Shown piece after piece: positions 1 through 6,845 of a stretch of 22,477 nucleotides of DNA. Made by a program: the position numbers and the translations under genes. This DNA comes from Paulinella micropora (lineage: Eukaryota; Cercozoa; Imbricatea; Euglyphida): positions 238,139 to 260,615 of the forward strand of contig BJOX01000221.1 of NCBI GenBank assembly GCA_009731375.1, given 5' to 3'. Within the stretch, counting starts at the first letter, position 1; the number at the start of each line of letters is the position of its first letter. The notes below the pieces were generated by a model. That model did not search any database, was not told the origin of the DNA, and saw nothing but the letters and a program-made list of their open reading frames with translations.

Positions 1-308
1 TACCTTTTCCTGGTGACAGGTGCACCAGCTTGTTTTTCAGTATTATTTGTCCGGATTGGACCTGATGCCATTTTATTCCTGGTCTGTTGCCGTTTTCCTT
101 TTTGGCTTCACTGAGCTAATACAACGAGACATCATTCTCATTCTTGAGGACTGTGTTTGGTTGTATTACCGACTTTTTACGAGCTATCGTTGGGGGCATT
201 ACACATAGCAACTAGTGAAGTCATACATACGATGATTATATAGGTAGTCCATAATGTGTAAACGAACATCTAACGGTAAATTTTTTATCTTGTTCATTAT
301 ATAATATT
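1..308. other. Left margin, no credible gene
   Basis: I see no gene here. The only open frames are short and lack any recognisable family. The stretch contains one copy (144-196) of an element that recurs in direct orientation in the right margin, followed by AT-rich sequence leading to the ATG at 309 (TTATATAATATT just before it). It may be host flank up to about 200 and viral leader after that; the exact virus boundary cannot be placed from sequence alone. Confidence 0.5.
144..196. repeat. Flanking direct repeat, left copy
   Basis: Matches 21794-21851 in the same orientation: a 30-base block starting TTGAGGACTGTGTTTGG with one mismatch, then a divergent 7- versus 13-base centre, then GAGCTATCGTTGGGG identical. 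On the minus strand the right copy looks tRNA-like (TAGCTCAATGG, resembling a pol III A box, with a GCTC/GAGT D-arm); this copy has lost that part. It could be a host interspersed repeat or a relic of insertion. Confidence 0.6.
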
Positions 309-566
309 ATGAGATTTTCAAAGTCAAGTGTAAAAAATAAAAAATATACAACTACTACACCAAAAGGAAAAATAGTTCATTTCGGTGATGTCAGATATGA
401 GCATTATAAAGACCGCATAGGACTTTTTTCACATCTCAACCATTTAGACAAAGAAAGAAGAAGAAATTACAGAGCGAGAGCAAAAGCTATAATAAATTCA
501 AAAGGTGAATTAACATACAACAATCCAGAGTATGCTAATTATTATTCTTATCATTATTTGTGGTAG
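309..566 (+). CDS. Small basic protein, DUF5754-like
   Basis: 85 aa. The pattern is a basic Ser/Lys-rich N-terminus, then VHFGDVRYEHYKD, then an Arg-rich stretch (about residues 48-62) and a C-terminal ...YHYLW. This resembles the small DUF5754-type proteins common in giant DNA viruses and their relatives (FG..-y-h-D...RR..YR.R...LW). The function of that family is unknown; a nucleic-acid-associated or virion role is only a guess from its charge. ATG at 309 is preceded by the AT-rich TTATATAATATT. It converges with the minus-strand gene 569-1069, leaving 2 bases between stops, which suits a compact viral genome. Confidence 0.7.
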   Translation: MRFSKSSVKNKKYTTTTPKGKIVHFGDVRYEHYKDRIGLFSHLNHLDKERRRNYRARAKAIINSKGELTYNNPEYANYYSYHYLW

Positions 567-568
567 TT

Positions 569-1069
569 TCAAAATTTAAGAAATATCTTTAAAACATCAT
601 TGCTTTCTTTTTTCGACTTCTCTGGTTGTCCCGCATAAACATTGACATTAACACGGCCAGTCTTCTTCCCTCCTTTCTTAGGTTGTTCTTCCTCACTTTC
701 GCTCTCGCTCTCACTCTCACTCTCTTCTAATTCAGGCAGTTTCTTTTTTACCACTTTCTTTTTTTTCTGTTTAGTCTTCAATTTCATCTTGGATATTTTA
801 TCCGCAATGATATCTACGAAATCGTGTTCAACCTCCTCATCCGAGCTACTTTCTTCACTTTTCTCGCCATCTCTGCCATCAATCATATCCTTAGCCAACT
901 GTTTCTTGGCCGTATGTTCCATCTTTTCGTCATTGGTCATTTCTTTCGCATTCTTCGCCTCTTCCTCCGCTAGTAATTCCCTAGCCCTCTCAATCTTTCT
1001 TTGCTTAGCCTTTTCCTTTCGCCTCGCATTAGCGATTTTAAGATTTTCTACCGAAGATTTACCCGGCAT
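569..1069 (-). CDS. Highly charged low-complexity protein, function unknown
   Basis: 166 aa, almost entirely charged: a Lys/Arg/Glu helical N-terminus (about 10-40), an acidic Ser/Glu/Asp stretch (about 70-85), a Lys-rich run (about 97-112), an alternating Glu-Ser tract (about 115-130) and a basic Gly-Lys patch (KKGGKKTGR). No recognised domain. The alternating Ser-Glu run reads as a CT-repeat on the plus strand and produces a long spurious plus-strand frame. Starts at ATG 1069, diverging from the fiber gene across 64 bases. It could be a DNA-condensing or scaffold-type virion protein, but nothing beyond composition supports that. Confidence 0.6.
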   Translation of the reverse strand: MPGKSSVENLKIANARRKEKAKQRKIERARELLAEEEAKNAKEMTNDEKMEHTAKKQLAKDMIDGRDGEKSEESSSDEEVEHDFVDIIADKISKMKLKTKQKKKKVVKKKLPELEESESESESESEEEQPKKGGKKTGRVNVNVYAGQPEKSKKESNDVLKIFLKF

Positions 1070-1133
1070 AATTGTTTGCTATGGGTTGGTATATTTTCCT
1101 AAATATAATATTTCAATTAAGATAATATATACA
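1070..1133. promoter_or_regulatory. Divergent intergenic promoter region
   Basis: 64 bases separate the start codons of the charged protein (minus) and the fiber gene (plus). The stretch is AT-rich with AATATAATATT in the middle and GATAATATATACA directly before the ATG at 1134, resembling the ATAATATAG/ATATATA cores upstream of other genes in this window. It probably serves both genes. Confidence 0.4.
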
Positions 1134-3368
1134 ATGAGTCAATATAAATCATTACTCGGCCTTAATGAGCTAGCAGTTGATAGTCTGAACATACTTAACT
1201 TAGACTTAACGAACACTAATATAGTGGGCTTAAATACAGACAGAATACCAGAAGATGCAGACCCCGTAAATCTTTATTACACTGACGGCCGATTTGATGC
1301 GAGACTAGCTACCAAATCAACAACAGACATTAAAGAAGGAAAAAATCTATACTACACAGAGCAACGGGTAAGGGACAACGACGAAGTCAAAGCCTCAACT
1401 CAACACCGCTCTAATACTTCTAATCCGCACCAAACCAATCTATACAATCTCATAGACACAAACATATCCGCACCAACTGTCGGGCAATACTTAACATATA
1501 ATGATGTAGATGGTAAATGGAGAAATACAACCATTGGTTTAATTGATACACTCACAGATGTCGTCATAACCGCACCGATAGCAACTAATAGTTATCTAAC
1601 ATATAATTCAATCAACTGGGTAAATAAAACATTTCCGATAAATCTTGATGAATTCGGCAATATTAGTATGGGCGGTAATTTGAATATAACGGGAGTTAAT
1701 TTACTAAATACAAAAGATGTTGATGATTGGATAATGGAGCACATAGCGAACAATGCGAAAGTGTCCGCGGATGGTTCAATTAATACACACAGCGATGTTT
1801 TAACTACAGGCACACCAGCAGACAATCAATTATTAATTTACTCAACAGGACAATGGAGAAATGTTGCTTCACCTTTTCTTAGATTGGATGGTCTCGCTAT
1901 GATGTTTGGAGATTTGAATATGGGAGGTTTTAATGTAGCAAATGTAGGTAATGTTGACGGTATTGATGTTTCTGCCCTTGACACTTCGGTGGTTAAACTA
2001 ACAGGAGACCAAACAATAACAGGGAATAAAATATTTACTACTTATTTGGGTGTAAAAGATTCAAATCCATTAAATACAGGTAAATTATTCTTCAATTACA
2101 ACAATAATATGGGTTCTATTTATTCGTCGGAGGCGGGTGGGGCGACGGGCTATCCACTAAGCATTGTTGGTTCTTCCATACTTCTTGCTCCAACAACAGG
2201 GGGTGGAATAACATTAACTGGCAATGTTTTAAATTTTAGTGGCACAACAGCAATTAGCGGACTTCCAGCACCATTCTATGACACCGATGCTTCAACAAAA
2301 GCATATACTGATACAAAACTGGCAAAGGACGGCACAGTGGCTATGACTGGTAGTTTAAATATGGGAGGATTTGCGATTACGAATGTTGGTAATGTTGATG
2401 GTATTGATGTATCCACCCTTGATACCGCAGTCGTTAAACTAACAGGAAACCAAACCATAGCAGGAACAAAAACATTCATCAATGAAATTAAAGCGAATGC
2501 TGGGATAACTACAACTACATTAACAACAAGCGACAATATAGTAGTTGGGGGAGGCAAAAAATTATTTATAGACAGGGCAGGTTTTATAAGCACGGTTAAT
2601 AAGTTAGTTTTATGGGATAATGGAACAGGCTCTGACACTGCATTTAGTGGGTTTGGTATTGCTGGTGATACGTTAATTTATAATGTTGATAATATAAATG
2701 CTAGTCATAAATTTTACTATGGCGGGATAGCAAACGAATTATTCAGAATTAATAATGGAGAAGTTAAGGCTTTAAGGATAATAACAGCGAGTGCTGGGAT
2801 ATCAACAACCACACTCACTGCGAGCGGATTAATAACGGCGAATGGCGGACTAAATATGGGAAGCCAAAGCATAACAAATGTAAATCTGGTTGATGGTGTG
2901 GATGTTTCTGTTCTTGATACTTCGGTTGTTAAACTAACAGGAGACCAAACAATAGCAGGAAATAAAAAATTTTCATCAACTATTGAAGTAAGCGGTTCAT
3001 CCAATCCGACTTCTTTTGATGGTATTGGAATAGCCTTTGATACAAAAATAGGAGTAATTGCCGCACAAAAAACAGCAACAGCGACTTGGTATCCGATACA
3101 GATAACTGGCTCGTATGTAGAGTTATATTCAGGTGATACTTTGATTATAACCGCATCTGGCACTACACTATCTTTGAACAACAACAAAATGACAAATTTA
3201 GCAACTCCGACATTATCAACAGACGGAGCGACAAAAAGGTATGCGGACACATTGGACGGGCAAAATGTAAAACTAACAGGAGACCAAACAATAACAGGAA
3301 TTAAAACATTCAATGGAACGAGAACAGAGATAAAATATACTAACTTTAACGAACACTGCGGATTTTAA
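1134..3368 (+). CDS. Phage-like fiber protein, N-terminal part (frameshifted)
   Basis: 744 aa as read from ATG 1134; the frame stays open upstream to 642 but that part is antisense to the 569-1069 gene, and ATG 1134 has the expected AT-rich leader. Near the N-terminus are NLYYTDGRFDARLA and NLYYTEQRVRDN, repeats typical of bacteriophage tail fibers. The body is beta-rich with three copies of a unit around VGNVDGIDVS and KLTGDQTITG (about 1905-2036, 2353-2476, 2849-2971) plus a partial copy at 3262-3311. The frame ends at TAA 3366-3368, and the same kind of sequence continues at once in another frame (3373-4980), so this is one gene of about 1,280 codons broken by an indel near 3334-3366. Probably a trimeric virion fiber. 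Confidence 0.8.
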   Translation: MSQYKSLLGLNELAVDSLNILNLDLTNTNIVGLNTDRIPEDADPVNLYYTDGRFDARLATKSTTDIKEGKNLYYTEQRVRDNDEVKASTQHRSNTSNPHQTNLYNLIDTNISAPTVGQYLTYNDVDGKWRNTTIGLIDTLTDVVITAPIATNSYLTYNSINWVNKTFPINLDEFGNISMGGNLNITGVNLLNTKDVDDWIMEHIANNAKVSADGSINTHSDVLTTGTPADNQLLIYSTGQWRNVASPFLRLDGLAMMFGDLNMGGFNVANVGNVDGIDVSALDTSVVKLTGDQTITGNKIFTTYLGVKDSNPLNTGKLFFNYNNNMGSIYSSEAGGATGYPLSIVGSSILLAPTTGGGITLTGNVLNFSGTTAISGLPAPFYDTDASTKAYTDTKLAKDGTVAMTGSLNMGGFAITNVGNVDGIDVSTLDTAVVKLTGNQTIAGTKTFINEIKANAGITTTTLTTSDNIVVGGGKKLFIDRAGFISTVNKLVLWDNGTGSDTAFSGFGIAGDTLIYNVDNINASHKFYYGGIANELFRINNGEVKALRIITASAGISTTTLTASGLITANGGLNMGSQSITNVNLVDGVDVSVLDTSVVKLTGDQTIAGNKKFSSTIEVSGSSNPTSFDGIGIAFDTKIGVIAAQKTATATWYPIQITGSYVELYSGDTLIITASGTTLSLNNNKMTNLATPTLSTDGATKRYADTLDGQNVKLTGDQTITGIKTFNGTRTEIKYTNFNEHCGF
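1905..3311 (+). repeat. Coding repeats inside the fiber gene
   Basis: Three full and one partial repeat of a unit of about 40 codons containing the GNVDG-DVS and KLTG-QTI-G-K motifs (about 1905-2036, 2353-2476, 2849-2971, 3262-3311). Separately, a unit of about 85-90 codons (LVLW...GFGIA...YYGG...ELFRI) occurs at about 2506-2840 and again at about 4090-4370 on the other side of the frameshift. The second pair shows that both fragments belong to one repeat-built fiber. Confidence 0.75.
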
Positions 3369-3372
3369 CAAT

Positions 3373-4980
3373 GTGGATATCACTAATGGCGGAAATATCA
3401 CATATAATGGGGCGCGGATACTAAACCAAAATGGCGGAGACATATTCTTCTCTCAGACAACGGGCGATTGGCAGTCTTTCTTATATACTTTAAATACTGA
3501 TTCAAGCGGAACCGCTGACCAACGAGGCTACCTATTTACTAATGTAGCATTTGATGTAAAGGGTGCGGGTCTTTATATTTCAAAACTTTTGGACAATAAA
3601 AGTGCTTCGTCTGACATTGTCCGTTTTAACAATGCTGGTGGTATGCGGTTTTATGGGGCTTTGGATATGAACAGCAACAACATAACGAGTGGCGGAACAA
3701 TAACAGGAACTACATTAACGGCAACTGCTGGTATGACTACAACAACATTAACAGCGAGCGGATTATTAACGACAACTGGAGGTTCTAGCATAGTTATACA
3801 AGGAAATACAAATGGTGGTAATACGAGAGGAATATTTTTGTGGGACACAGGCAACACAAATTATGGTATTTATATGGCACAATCTGGAGCCAATAAATCT
3901 CTAGCAGGTGGAGTGGCATCAGCCGTTGCTGGAAACGATTTTACTTCTTTCGCCGTTAGATTTAGAGTGAGCAATGTTTCAACCGATGGTTTTATATGGG
4001 AGAACTCTTCCGAACAATTGTTAATGTCATTAAATGGAGCAAACGGAACTTTATGGACCAAAGGCCTACTTACAGCAAGTTCGGGAATATCAACAACAAC
4101 AATAACCACAAGCGACAATGTGGTAGTAGGGACTGGAAAAAGTGTTTTTATTAATAGAAATGCTTTTGCTAACAATAAATTAGTTTTGTGGGATGGTAAT
4201 TCAGGCTCCAATACAGCATTTCTTGGATTTGGTATTGCCGCTAGCACGTTGGTATATAATGTTAGTATTACAAGTGACAACCATATATTTTATTATGGAG
4301 GCTCAAACGAATTATTTAGAATTGGCAATGCGGGAATAACCGCTTCAAAACTAATAACAGCAAATGCCAATATTTATATAACAATAGGCACGAATGGGCA
4401 AGTAATTATTAGACCAAGACCTACTTATCTTACCGAAACACAAATAGTTATGAAAGGTGATGGAAGTGCGAATTTTGGCCATATCGGATATAGCGGTTCA
4501 AGTTTATATGCTTGGAGTTCTACAAATGCTAACGACCCTCATTCTGGATTTGTTGCTGTTGCTTTGGGTGATAATAAGTGGAGTAGTTCGTCAGATAGGA
4601 GATTGAAAGCAGATATTAAGTCATTAGAATGTGGCGAATGTTGCAAAAAATTAATGAAAATAAATTGTTGTTCATATTATTGGAAATCAGACGAAAAGAA
4701 AGAAAAAAAGAATATTGGCTTTATCGCCGACGATGTTAAGAAAGTATTTCCTGAGTTTGTATCAAATACTGGGATGAAAATAGGTGATGATGAAAACATA
4801 GAAGCAATATCATACCAAGATTTTATACCAATATTAATAAGTGCTTTTCAACATTTAACGGAAAAGGTAGTTAATTTAGAAAAAGAAAATAAAACTTTAC
4901 TTAATATATTACAAGATTTAACAAACCAATTAGCAGAAATATGTAAGGACAAGCCCTTACAATCCCAATATAGTTTTTGA
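3373..4980 (+). CDS. Fiber protein, C-terminal part with peptidase S74 chaperone
   Basis: 535 codons in a different frame from 1134-3368. No ATG opens this frame (3373 is GTG) and it is open back to 3334, supporting a single frameshifted gene. Beta-rich repeats fill most of it. From about residue 403 it carries an intramolecular chaperone of the endosialidase/MYRF type (peptidase S74): SSSDRRLKADI, in which Ser 407 and Lys 412 have the S-D-x-R-x-K spacing of the self-cleaving dyad. Conserved IGFIADDVKKVFPEFV and SYQDFIPILI follow, then a C-terminal coiled coil (about 480-520). By family precedent this domain trimerises the fiber and is then cut off. The last codons (ending YSF and TGA) overlap the leader motif of the next gene. 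Cys-rich LECGECCKK...INCCS is an unusual addition. Confidence 0.85.
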   Translation: MDITNGGNITYNGARILNQNGGDIFFSQTTGDWQSFLYTLNTDSSGTADQRGYLFTNVAFDVKGAGLYISKLLDNKSASSDIVRFNNAGGMRFYGALDMNSNNITSGGTITGTTLTATAGMTTTTLTASGLLTTTGGSSIVIQGNTNGGNTRGIFLWDTGNTNYGIYMAQSGANKSLAGGVASAVAGNDFTSFAVRFRVSNVSTDGFIWENSSEQLLMSLNGANGTLWTKGLLTASSGISTTTITTSDNVVVGTGKSVFINRNAFANNKLVLWDGNSGSNTAFLGFGIAASTLVYNVSITSDNHIFYYGGSNELFRIGNAGITASKLITANANIYITIGTNGQVIIRPRPTYLTETQIVMKGDGSANFGHIGYSGSSLYAWSSTNANDPHSGFVAVALGDNKWSSSSDRRLKADIKSLECGECCKKLMKINCCSYYWKSDEKKEKKNIGFIADDVKKVFPEFVSNTGMKIGDDENIEAISYQDFIPILISAFQHLTEKVVNLEKENKTLLNILQDLTNQLAEICKDKPLQSQYSF

Positions 4981-5018
4981 GATCGTAAGTGGTTTTTGAA
5001 AAAAAGCACTTACACCCA
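4966..5018 (+). promoter_or_regulatory. Shared leader motif with hairpin, before 5019
   Basis: ATATAG (4968-4973), then TTTTTGAGATCGTAAGTGG, an A-run and GCACTTACACCC before ATG 5019. GTAAGTG (4985-4991) pairs with CACTTAC (5007-5013), and TTTTT pairs with AAAAA inside, giving a long near-perfect hairpin. The motif overlaps the end of the fiber gene, so it may act as a promoter or leader for 5019, as a 3'-end signal for the fiber, or both. Closely related elements precede 6846, 9881 and 10789. Confidence 0.6.
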
Positions 5019-5357
5019 ATGCCACCGCCTAGATTACACCCACCACCAATCATAGAGACGGAAGACCTTACACCCGAACTCAAAAACCGTGTGCTAGATG
5101 TCCAAATTAAACAGGAAGAAAAAAAGATAGACCACGATTACGAGGACAGCTGGGATTGCTGTTTGACTAAGCGAAAAACTGACAGCCGTCTTATTAAATA
5201 CTTATTTCAAATGGGTATCATTATCGCCATCATCACCCTTTGTATCGTGAGGCTATCTGACCCGAATGTCAGTTGTGAAACTGGAAACATTTATGTCGGG
5301 CTTATAAGTTTATTAATAGGGATTGTGCTTCCTAGCCCATCTTCTAGCAAGAAGTAA
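5019..5357 (+). CDS. Small two-TM membrane protein, function unknown
   Basis: 112 aa from ATG 5019. The frame is open to GTG 4989, but that part encodes the leader hairpin. It begins with a Pro/His-rich stretch (MPPPRLHPPP), followed by a charged helical region and DSWDCCLTKRK. Two hydrophobic segments follow: about residues 66-84 (MGIIIAIITLCIVRL) and about 92-108 (IYVGLISLLIGIVL). Short Ser/Lys tail. No family recognised. Its leader is of the type shared by virion genes, which suggests a late membrane or virion-associated protein. Its stop lies 1 base from the end of the converging GIY-YIG remnant. Confidence 0.65.
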   Translation: MPPPRLHPPPIIETEDLTPELKNRVLDVQIKQEEKKIDHDYEDSWDCCLTKRKTDSRLIKYLFQMGIIIAIITLCIVRLSDPNVSCETGNIYVGLISLLIGIVLPSPSSSKK

Positions 5358-5358
5358 T

Positions 5359-5651
5359 TTAAAGACCAAAGGCGGATAAACCGACCATGTTGTCGTAGTG
5401 GATTTGAGATTTTAGATGTTTTGACAAATTATCAATTCTAAATGATTTACCACATGTACATTGAATTATTTTTGATTGATACAACCTAAATTTTTCAAGA
5501 ATAATTTCCTTGTTTTTTTCGTAATATTCTTTATTCTTCTCTGTTATTTTATATTTATTTTTTTCCTATTTTTTTGCCTCTTTGTGCTATTTTTTCTTTA
5601 TTTGTGCATCTATACTCTTTTTTTGTTTGTGATAGTCGTTCTTTGTTTTCT
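5359..5651 (-). pseudogene. Frameshifted C-terminal remnant of GIY-YIG gene no. 1
   Basis: The minus strand continues the 5652-6056 gene after its apparent stop, but in two other frames. First come Lys/Glu/Tyr-rich codons (about 5540-5655), then after a second shift the NKEYYEKNKE-type repeat and a Cys/His finger: CTCGKSFRIDNLSKHLKS followed by IH. Such CxC...H...H tails close many viral GIY-YIG proteins. Both shifts fall in A-runs (A9 near 5662-5670, shorter runs near 5553-5573). The frame ends at TAA 5359-5361, 1 base from the converging gene, which marks the original gene end. Either decay or homopolymer sequencing error. Confidence 0.65.
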
Positions 5652-6056
5652 TCATAATATTCTTTTTTTTTGTAATACATATTCTCTATTTTTTTCAACC
5701 CATTCTTTCTTTTTTTTGACTACGTGCTCTTTATTATCCAATACCCATTCATCTTTGGTTCTACCTGCTATTATTTTATTAACACAATTACTATTTCTAA
5801 TCCATTCACCCTCTCGCCTATCCATTTGCATTTTATTTTCGCATGGGTATTCTTCAATTAATTCAATATAGTGATCATCATATTTGACGATTTCAAATGA
5901 AGAAGTGTAAGCATATTCTCCTTTCATCCATATTTTGTAGTTTAATTTATGAGCATAAAGTCTTTTGTATAATGGTTGAGTGGTTGAACCGATATACACC
6001 TGATCCGTTTGATACGACCTAATAGCATATATTTTACCTTGTTTGTAGTCAGGCAT
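5652..6056 (-). CDS. GIY-YIG endonuclease no. 1 (C-terminally frameshifted)
   Basis: 134 aa as read. GKIYAIRSYQTDQVYIGST holds the GIY-YIG core (K-I-Y ... V-Y-I-G-S-T), then the Arg of LYKRLYAH and the acidic RREGEWIR containing the expected catalytic Glu. This is the compact nuclease fold of homing-type and viral endonucleases, which cut DNA and often act as selfish genes. The apparent stop comes in a Lys/Glu-rich linker; a finger-like tail continues in other frames down to 5359. The second GIY-YIG gene (13724-14268) is closely similar in N-terminal layout, so the two are probably paralogues or repeated acquisitions. Confidence 0.85.
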   Translation of the reverse strand: MPDYKQGKIYAIRSYQTDQVYIGSTTQPLYKRLYAHKLNYKIWMKGEYAYTSSFEIVKYDDHYIELIEEYPCENKMQMDRREGEWIRNSNCVNKIIAGRTKDEWVLDNKEHVVKKKKEWVEKNREYVLQKKRIL

Positions 6057-6089
6057 CCTTTTATATCGTTTATTCTCTCTATCTTGAAA

Positions 6090-6344
6090 TCATAAATTAT
6101 CGCATTCATATATATGTGTCCTGTACCAAGACGAACTATCACCCACACACATTAAGGGCAGTGCCTCATCAAAACTACGACACATATTATTTCCGTTATT
6201 TATAAAAACACACTTAAAACCAGTTTCTACCCCTTGCTTTATACAATAAGCACACGACTCGTTCTTTTTTTCCGAGTATCGTGAGTAAAAATCACAGGCT
6301 GTCCGACCTAACACAGAGCACACAAATAATAATATTAATAACAT
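6090..6344 (-). CDS. Small secreted Cys-rich protein (PSI-like pattern)
   Basis: 84 aa. The N-terminus MLLILLFVCSVLGRTAC has a hydrophobic core and a plausible signal-peptidase site near residues 13-15. The mature part has seven Cys, including CDFYSRY...SCAYC...GFKCVF...MC...LMC...YEC, reminiscent of the CxxC-centred PSI (plexin-semaphorin-integrin) domain, although the Trp usual in that family is missing. Probably secreted or exposed on the host cell or virion membrane; the function is unknown. It diverges from the 6381 gene across 36 bases that hold the AT-rich ATAATATATTATACAACATATAG. Confidence 0.6.
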   Translation of the reverse strand: MLLILLFVCSVLGRTACDFYSRYSEKKNESCAYCIKQGVETGFKCVFINNGNNMCRSFDEALPLMCVGDSSSWYRTHIYECDNL

Positions 6345-6380
6345 AATATATTATACAACATATAGAAACAAAAAACACAA
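6345..6380. promoter_or_regulatory. Divergent promoter, 36 bases
   Basis: Shared upstream region of the Cys-rich gene (minus) and the 6381 gene (plus). It contains ATATATTATA, and CATATAG about 20 bases before the plus-strand ATG, matching the ATATAG core seen upstream of virion genes. Confidence 0.35.
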
Positions 6381-6743
6381 ATGACTGATTTCAAATACCA
6401 GAAGATTATTTTTCTAAGTAATGATTTTGTTGGCGGTAGCAAGACATTTGATAAAAACATTCAAATGAACTTTACACCGACTAGAATGATCGTCAAGTTT
6501 ATACACTATATGAATGACTCTTCTGAAACGAAAACGAAAATCCTTTATATGGACCGCATCGGGATTATCGGCACATTCGCCGACAGCACCACGGCAAACA
6601 TTTCTAATCTCGGATATAATCTTGGAAATATCGGCTGGACCGACGGGCAGTATTCGTTTAGGGTATTGAAAACAGACAGCGGTAATATTGAGACCGACCA
6701 ACTAGCTGGAAGAATTGTTATTTGTTTAGAATTTTTGGCATAG
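6381..6743 (+). CDS. Small beta-rich protein, putative virion component
   Basis: 120 aa. No family recognised. The sequence alternates short hydrophobic strands with turns (MIVKFIHYM, KILYMDRIGIIGTF, YSFRVLK, RIVICLEFLA), suggesting a compact beta sandwich without membrane segments. It lies directly upstream of the packaging ATPase on the same strand, so a virion or morphogenesis role is likely from context only. Its stop codon lies inside a short G/C hairpin. Confidence 0.6.
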   Translation: MTDFKYQKIIFLSNDFVGGSKTFDKNIQMNFTPTRMIVKFIHYMNDSSETKTKILYMDRIGIIGTFADSTTANISNLGYNLGNIGWTDGQYSFRVLKTDSGNIETDQLAGRIVICLEFLA

Positions 6744-6771
6744 GGGCCTGCTCCCCCTATAACCCCGCAGG
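6740..6771 (+). terminator. Hairpin overlapping stop codon of 6381 gene
   Basis: ATAGGGG (6740-6746) pairs perfectly with CCCCTAT (6754-6760) around a 7-base loop; the TAG stop is inside the left arm. An alternative stem pairs CCTGC (6747-6751) with GCAGG (6767-6771). An AT-rich stretch follows. It could be a 3'-end processing or polyadenylation signal like the hairpins of mimivirus and virophage transcripts. Confidence 0.5.
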
Positions 6772-6790
6772 TAAATAAAAAATATATTTT

Positions 6791-6845
6791 TCTATATATA
6801 GTTTTTTGAGGTCGTAGGAGGTTTTTTGAAAAAAAAGCTCTTACA
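6791..6845 (+). promoter_or_regulatory. Shared leader motif with hairpin, before the ATPase
   Basis: TATATATAG, then TTTTTTGAGGTCGTAGGAGG, an A-run and GCTCTTACA directly before ATG 6846. GTAGGAG (6814-6820) pairs with CTCTTAC (6838-6844) with one G-T pair, and T-run pairs with A-run inside. Compared with the 4985-5013 hairpin, the sixth pair is switched from T-A to A-T, a compensatory change that supports a real structure. Confidence 0.6.

Noticed and set aside
20-208. 62-codon frame in the left margin
   Set aside because: Runs through the flanking repeat and has no family likeness.
642-1133. Upstream extension of the fiber frame
   Set aside because: Its Ser/Leu/Phe-rich translation is the antisense of the charged minus-strand gene 569-1069; ATG 1134 has a proper AT-rich leader.
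1905-3311. CRISPR array from regularly spaced repeats
   Set aside because: Repeats are about 400 bases apart, coding and diverged.
2276-3313. Long minus-strand frames under the fiber gene
   Set aside because: Mirror of the repetitive Thr/Gly coding; repeat-derived, no family.
4985-5013. GTAAGT...CTTAC as splice signals
   Set aside because: The GTAAGT is explained by pairing with CACTTAC, and no acceptor or interrupted frame fits.
5476-5871. Phe/Leu-rich plus-strand frame
   Set aside because: Shadow of T-rich antisense of the GIY-YIG gene and its remnant; no family and homopolymer-like composition.
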